In this document: positions 60,458 to 64,000 of the stretch, in pieces
Position numbering within the stretch: position 1 is the stretch's first letter
How the letters are laid out: each line of letters begins with the position of its first letter
Position numbers and translations under genes: made by a program
The notes under the pieces: generated by a model
The model's input: only the letters and a program-made list of their open reading frames with translations
The model's database searches: none
What the model was told of the DNA's origin: nothing
Assembly (NCBI GenBank): GCA_965603075.1
Contig: CBFDBO010000002.1
Coordinates: 1-64,000 of the forward strand
DNA length: 64,000 nt
Direction: 5' to 3'
Origin: JABJOR01 sp965603075
Lineage (GTDB): Bacteria; Pseudomonadota; Alphaproteobacteria; Rhodospirillales; Casp-alpha2

Positions 60458-60760
60458 ATGATCACCACAGCAGAATACCCACGCAGTCACGTCCGCACCG
60501 AAGTTGGTGTGGAGATCAATGCAACGGTTACAATCAATGGCCGCAAAGGCAGATGCACCGTGGAAAATATTTCTCCCGGTGGGGCGAGAGTAATAACACG
60601 CGTGCCCTTGACAAGGGGGCAGGATATAACCCTTGATATTGACTCAATTGGTTCCGTTGAAGGCAAAGTTGCTTGGACCAACAAACGAACGTATGGGGTG
60701 AAGTTTTCAACTGAAATGGATGCGATAGCTGATTTGTTATTGGCCGTCGCAATTTATTAG
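60458..60760 (+). CDS. PilZ-domain protein
   Basis: A 100-residue single PilZ domain, the c-di-GMP receptor fold. It has RSHVR near residue 9 (RxxxR-type) and ENISPGGARV around residue 37 in place of the canonical D/NxSxxG. It is followed after 19 bp by a second PilZ gene. It probably binds c-di-GMP and acts in motility or surface control. Partner proteins are not visible in the window. Confidence 0.88.
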   Translation: MITTAEYPRSHVRTEVGVEINATVTINGRKGRCTVENISPGGARVITRVPLTRGQDITLDIDSIGSVEGKVAWTNKRTYGVKFSTEMDAIADLLLAVAIY

Positions 60761-60779
60761 AAAATTTTCGGAGGTTATA

Positions 60780-61124
60780 GTGACAGAAGATAATAGGCGT
60801 TTTGAACGTTTTCCAATTGCGCGAATCACCTTTGCAGAGGATTCTGCAACGGGTGACACTTGCTGTGGTGTTTTAAAAAATATATCGGCGGGTGGGGCAA
60901 TGATTGATCTGAGTGTTCCCCTTGTTCATTCCGATCATATTTTCACCATGGGCATGCCCGTTGATGTAACGATAGATGAATTTGAACCGCTCAAAGGAAA
61001 CGTTGTTCGGGTGGACAAAGAAATCATAGGGGTTTCTTTCACAATTGATGATAAAGGGCAGACTGACTTGATGGGTCAGATTCTAACCACCATGGAAGAA
61101 GAAGGGGCAACCGCAGATAAATAG
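60780..61124 (+). CDS. Second PilZ-domain protein
   Basis: A 114-residue PilZ protein. RRFERFP (residues 5-11) supplies the RxxxR motif and KNISAGGAMIDL (about 38) the N-x-S-x-x-G motif. The GTG start at 60780 follows CGGAGG with 5-6 bases of spacing. It differs enough from the first PilZ protein to be an old duplication or separate gene. The tail (about 100-114) is acidic. Confidence 0.9.
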   Translation: MTEDNRRFERFPIARITFAEDSATGDTCCGVLKNISAGGAMIDLSVPLVHSDHIFTMGMPVDVTIDEFEPLKGNVVRVDKEIIGVSFTIDDKGQTDLMGQILTTMEEEGATADK

Positions 61125-61155
61125 GACACAATAGAGCGGTTGATGAATGACTGAC

Positions 61156-61701
61156 TTAATTTAACTTCCGATTGGCTTTGCGTGCGGCTTCCAACGCTTT
61201 TTCCATTTCTTTCGATTCTTTATCGAGCAACACTTCTAATTTTTTGATTTTTCGATTTAGACTTTCGATATGGGCCAACCGCTTAAAACGCGTTTTTGCC
61301 TGTCGCCCTCGCCAAAACTTTCGAATGGGCCATTCAACAGCAACCGCAAGCAACACGATGCCCGCAAACCCACAGACAAGCCCGGCCGCGAGATAGCTAA
61401 CTTGATGAACGGAGACAGCCGTTCCCCAAAATCCAATCGTAATCAAGGCGGCAGCCCCAGTGAATAATAACCGATTGGTTACGGGGCTATCGCGGACCAT
61501 TTGGTTCTGGGCTTCTGCAATATTGGCTGCAATTTCGGTCAGGGCCATAGCTTGCCATTTTTTAAATGACATACCCTCCGCCAAAGAGCGCCCATCACGG
61601 ATAAATTGTTCAAGACGCAATACCACATACGTCGCCCGGTCTTCCGGTGTGGCGTTTTCTGGTAAATCGGGAATGAGCAATCCGTCTATAGAGCTTTTCA
61701 T
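61156..61701 (-). CDS. Two-helix membrane protein with C-terminal coiled coil, unknown function
   Basis: A 181-residue protein. Residues 1-75 are soluble, two hydrophobic helices span about 80-120, and the C-terminal 50 residues are highly charged and likely coiled coil (heptad Leu/Ile in SLNRKIKKLEVLLDKESKEM). I do not recognise a family. It ends next to mscS on the same strand, about 45 bp away, so it may be cotranscribed with the channel gene. A role in cell envelope or mechanosensing cannot be concluded. Confidence 0.7.
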   Translation of the reverse strand: MKSSIDGLLIPDLPENATPEDRATYVVLRLEQFIRDGRSLAEGMSFKKWQAMALTEIAANIAEAQNQMVRDSPVTNRLLFTGAAALITIGFWGTAVSVHQVSYLAAGLVCGFAGIVLLAVAVEWPIRKFWRGRQAKTRFKRLAHIESLNRKIKKLEVLLDKESKEMEKALEAARKANRKLN

Positions 61702-61746
61702 AGGCTCTATTAAAGCACAGAACTTATTAACGCAGTGTTGCTGTGC

Positions 61747-62577
61747 TTAATCTTCTTTTGACGGTATCAGATGGACATCGCGTTGAGGGTATGGAATGGA
61801 ATAACCAGCCTCTTCGATGGCTTGTTTGGCTTGTTTATTAAAATCAAAAAACAACCCCCAATAATCATCTGTATTCGTCCAACACCGCATGGAGAGATTA
61901 ACCGAATTATCACCAAGGGAGCCAACCAATACTTGTGGTTCAGGATCATTGTGCACACGGGGGTCCGTTTTCATCAACGCCATGAGCACTTCACTGGATC
62001 CTTCAATATCATCATTGTAGGAAATGCCAATGGTAATATTAATACGGCGCGTGCTGTTGCGAGAGTAATTGATGATGGACTGGTTCCAAATTGTGCTGTT
62101 TGGTGCCAATAAATAAACCCCATCAGGGGTTAAAAATTCCGTCGTAAACAAGCCGATTTGGATCACGGTACCGGACGTGCCGCCTGCGTCAATATACTCA
62201 CCGACTTTGAAGGGGCGCAAAAACATTAACATGACACCCGCGGCAATGTTCGATAGCGTTCCTTGCAGGGCCAGGCCAACAGCCAAACCCGCTGCACCCA
62301 ATACGGCGATGATACTGGTTGTCTCAACACCAAATTGATTGAGAACAGCAATAATAACAAATATGAGGACAGCAGTGTGAAGAAGGTTGGCCAAAAATGG
62401 TATTAACGTTGCATCCATTTTGGGGATGCGTTTAAGGGAACGAACCACGACGCGCTTAATCCACCCGGCAATCATCCACCCGAAGATCAGCGTTAAGACC
62501 GCCCCAACCATGCTGAGGCCGTACTGTGTTACCATGGGAATAATGGTTTCCAAAAAGGCGTTAAAATCCTGTTCCAT
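61747..62577 (-). CDS. mscS: Small-conductance mechanosensitive channel MscS family
   Basis: A 276-residue inner-membrane channel. Three helices occupy the first 115 residues. The pore helix TM3 (GAAGLAVGLALQGTLSNIAAGVML) with its Gly/Ala pattern is classic MscS. The beta domain starts PFKVGEYI. It opens under membrane tension to release solutes. I start at ATG 62577, with AGGA 6 bases upstream, instead of the ATG 6 bases before it. It is transcribed in the same direction as valS and the coiled-coil gene. Confidence 0.93.
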   Translation of the reverse strand: MEQDFNAFLETIIPMVTQYGLSMVGAVLTLIFGWMIAGWIKRVVVRSLKRIPKMDATLIPFLANLLHTAVLIFVIIAVLNQFGVETTSIIAVLGAAGLAVGLALQGTLSNIAAGVMLMFLRPFKVGEYIDAGGTSGTVIQIGLFTTEFLTPDGVYLLAPNSTIWNQSIINYSRNSTRRINITIGISYNDDIEGSSEVLMALMKTDPRVHNDPEPQVLVGSLGDNSVNLSMRCWTNTDDYWGLFFDFNKQAKQAIEEAGYSIPYPQRDVHLIPSKED

Positions 62578-62627
62578 AATCATTCCTACTCAAGGCTGTC
62601 TTAGTAAACTACTGCGACTTGCTGCGT

Positions 62628-64000
62628 TTACATAGAGGCTTTCAACCGTTCTAAGGCCTCTACGGTCTGTTCGCGAGCATTGGTGGCCTCAGCCAGTCGT
62701 TCGCGTTCCGTGGCAACCACATTGGCGGGTGCTTTTGCCGTAAAGCTTTCATTTGATAGTTTTTTGCTGAATTTTCCAATTTCAAGATCCAACCGCGCCA
62801 GTTCCTTATCCAAGCGGGCCTGCTCAGCGGCAAAATCAAGAACGTCGGCCAATTCAATGACAAACGTTGCTTCATCGGCAACGATCTGAACGCCCCCTTC
62901 CCCGATATTATCAACAGGTTCCAGTGATTCAACTCGGGCCAGCCTTGTTAGTAACTCACGTTGGTTCTCAATATATCTCAGAGTGGTTTCATTCGCATTT
63001 TGGTGATTGAGGGGAATGATCGCACCGGGTTTGATATTCATTTCCGCGCGTACAGCACGAATTGAGCTAATAAGGTTAACCAACCAGTCCATCTCCGCAT
63101 CCACATCCGCATCAATCAGGTCATGGCTCAATACGGGCCATTCACCTTCGATTAATTCATAGGGGCGGTTGTCACTTAGTTTCTGCCATAGCTCTTCTGT
63201 GATGTAGGGAATGACAGGATGCAACAGATGCAATATTTGATCGAGTACCCAAGCCGTTGTTGCACGTGTCTCAGCTTTCGCGGCTTCATCCTGCCCTTGA
63301 AGAATAGGTTTGGTTAGTTCCAGATACCAATCACAGAACGTACCCCACGTGAAATGGTACAACACATCGGCAATATCATTATAGCGGTAAGCCTCGGTGG
63401 CGGCATTGGTATCGTCGACCGCTTTTTTGAGCTTACCAATAATCCAACGGTTGACCGCAATTTCAGCATCCTTTGGATCGTACCCGGCGACGGGAACACA
63501 TTCGTTCATCTCGCAAAAACGGGCGGCATTCCAAATTTTAGTACAAAAATTTCGATAACCCTCGACACGACTATGGGATAATTTCACGTCACGACCCTGG
63601 GCGGCTTGTGCGGTCATGGTGAAACGAAGCGCGTCGGCACCGAATTCGTCAATTAATTCGAGCGGATCAATAATATTGCCTTTTGATTTCGACATTTTCT
63701 GGCCGTGTTCATCGCGTACCAATGCATGAATATAAACCGTGTGGAATGGGACTTCACCCATGAATTCTATGCCCATCATCATCATCCGGGCAACCCAGAA
63801 GAATATGATATCAAACCCCGTAATAAGAACGTCGGTCGGATAATACCGATCTAACTCAGGTGTTTTCTCTGGCCATCCAAGGGTTGAAAACGGCCATAGT
63901 GCAGATGAGAACCATGTGTCGAGCACGTCAGGGTCTCTGACCAGTTTTATATTCTCATCGCCTGTGCGTTTGCGCGCAGAAGCGTAAGCTTCCTCTTCCG
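62628..64000 (-). CDS. valS: Valyl-tRNA synthetase, C-terminal part (gene continues past the window)
   Basis: The 3' end of valS. The open frame runs off the right edge, so the true start lies beyond 64000. Present here are the late catalytic domain (LDTWFSSALWPFSTLGWPE and FDIIFFWVARMMMMGIEFMG), the KMSKSKGNIIDP motif, the anticodon-binding domain and the C-terminal coiled coil (LDKELARLDLEIGKFSKKLS) that contacts tRNA. The WFSSALWPFSTLGWP sequence separates it from isoleucyl-tRNA synthetase. Confidence 0.96.
   Translation of the reverse strand, partial: EEEAYASARKRTGDENIKLVRDPDVLDTWFSSALWPFSTLGWPEKTPELDRYYPTDVLITGFDIIFFWVARMMMMGIEFMGEVPFHTVYIHALVRDEHGQKMSKSKGNIIDPLELIDEFGADALRFTMTAQAAQGRDVKLSHSRVEGYRNFCTKIWNAARFCEMNECVPVAGYDPKDAEIAVNRWIIGKLKKAVDDTNAATEAYRYNDIADVLYHFTWGTFCDWYLELTKPILQGQDEAAKAETRATTAWVLDQILHLLHPVIPYITEELWQKLSDNRPYELIEGEWPVLSHDLIDADVDAEMDWLVNLISSIRAVRAEMNIKPGAIIPLNHQNANETTLRYIENQRELLTRLARVESLEPVDNIGEGGVQIVADEATFVIELADVLDFAAEQARLDKELARLDLEIGKFSKKLSNESFTAKAPANVVATERERLAEATNAREQTVEALERLKASM

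Noticed and set aside
1..64000. A mobile element or genomic island
   Set aside because: No transposase, integrase, phage gene or flanking attachment repeat is visible, and the one tRNA gene is not flanked by an island. The repeats are small local duplications.

Overview
The window looks like a stretch of ordinary chromosome from a free-living alphaproteobacterium, probably marine and Rhodospirillales- or SAR116-like. The evidence is an alphaproteobacterial-type RpoH, the run rlpA-dacA-tmk-holB-metG-tatD-MBL, a type-2 argC, a hopanoid squalene pathway (hpnCDE), and C1/methylamine genes typical of marine alphaproteobacteria. GC is moderate by eye (a little under 50 %). No transposase, integrase, phage gene or CRISPR array was seen. 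The placement is an inference from gene content, not from a tree.

Region 1 (1-10.5 kb) is a compact oxalate/C1 module. A GntR/FCD regulator is followed by a tripartite tricarboxylate transporter (tctC-tctB-tctA), oxalyl-CoA decarboxylase (oxc), formyl-CoA:oxalate CoA-transferase (frc), a 10-formyl-THF hydrolase-like formyltransferase and formate-THF ligase (fhs), closed by a strong terminator. Copies of TGGTATACCA lie upstream of the regulator and upstream of tctC, suggesting one regulon. Region 2 (10.5-16.5 kb) holds a universal stress protein, a quinone oxidoreductase, an MFS carrier, a DadA-like oxidase and an orphan Tat-exported binding protein.

Region 3 (16.6-24.7 kb) carries envelope lipid genes: MlaC/HpnM-like, hpnC, hpnD, hpnE, then ispH and mlaA, followed by rpoH. 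The rpoH leader contains an unlisted 57-codon reading frame made partly of 15-bp repeats. Region 4 (24.7-37.2 kb, all minus strand) is a housekeeping block: mazG, the seven-gene rlpA-to-MBL operon, mltB, a DUF218 protein, argC and an IMPACT-family protein. Region 5 (37.3-39.3 kb) has SEC-C and YjdM proteins facing rplM-rpsI across a shared terminator.

Region 6 (39.5-45.4 kb) is a methylated-amine module: a GcvA-like LysR, a non-pyrrolysine MttB homologue, a dimethylglycine dehydrogenase-like flavoprotein and an ECHDC3-like enoyl-CoA hydratase. Region 7 (45.4-64 kb) is mixed metabolism: DHH phosphoesterase, transaldolase, a HemL-like aminotransferase, tRNA-Glu, fbp, an A-type Fe-S carrier, xthA, an aminotransferase, allantoinase-like puuE, ilvD, an agmatinase-family enzyme, two PilZ proteins, an MscS channel and the 3' part of valS.

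The most unusual feature is not a gene. Short tandem repeats with a 12-bp period occur at eleven places or more, in coding DNA (always in frame, usually at protein ends or linkers) and in intergenic DNA, with unrelated unit sequences. Other periods (9, 10, 15, 26 bp) also occur. This suggests a lineage-specific tendency to make and keep small tandem duplications.
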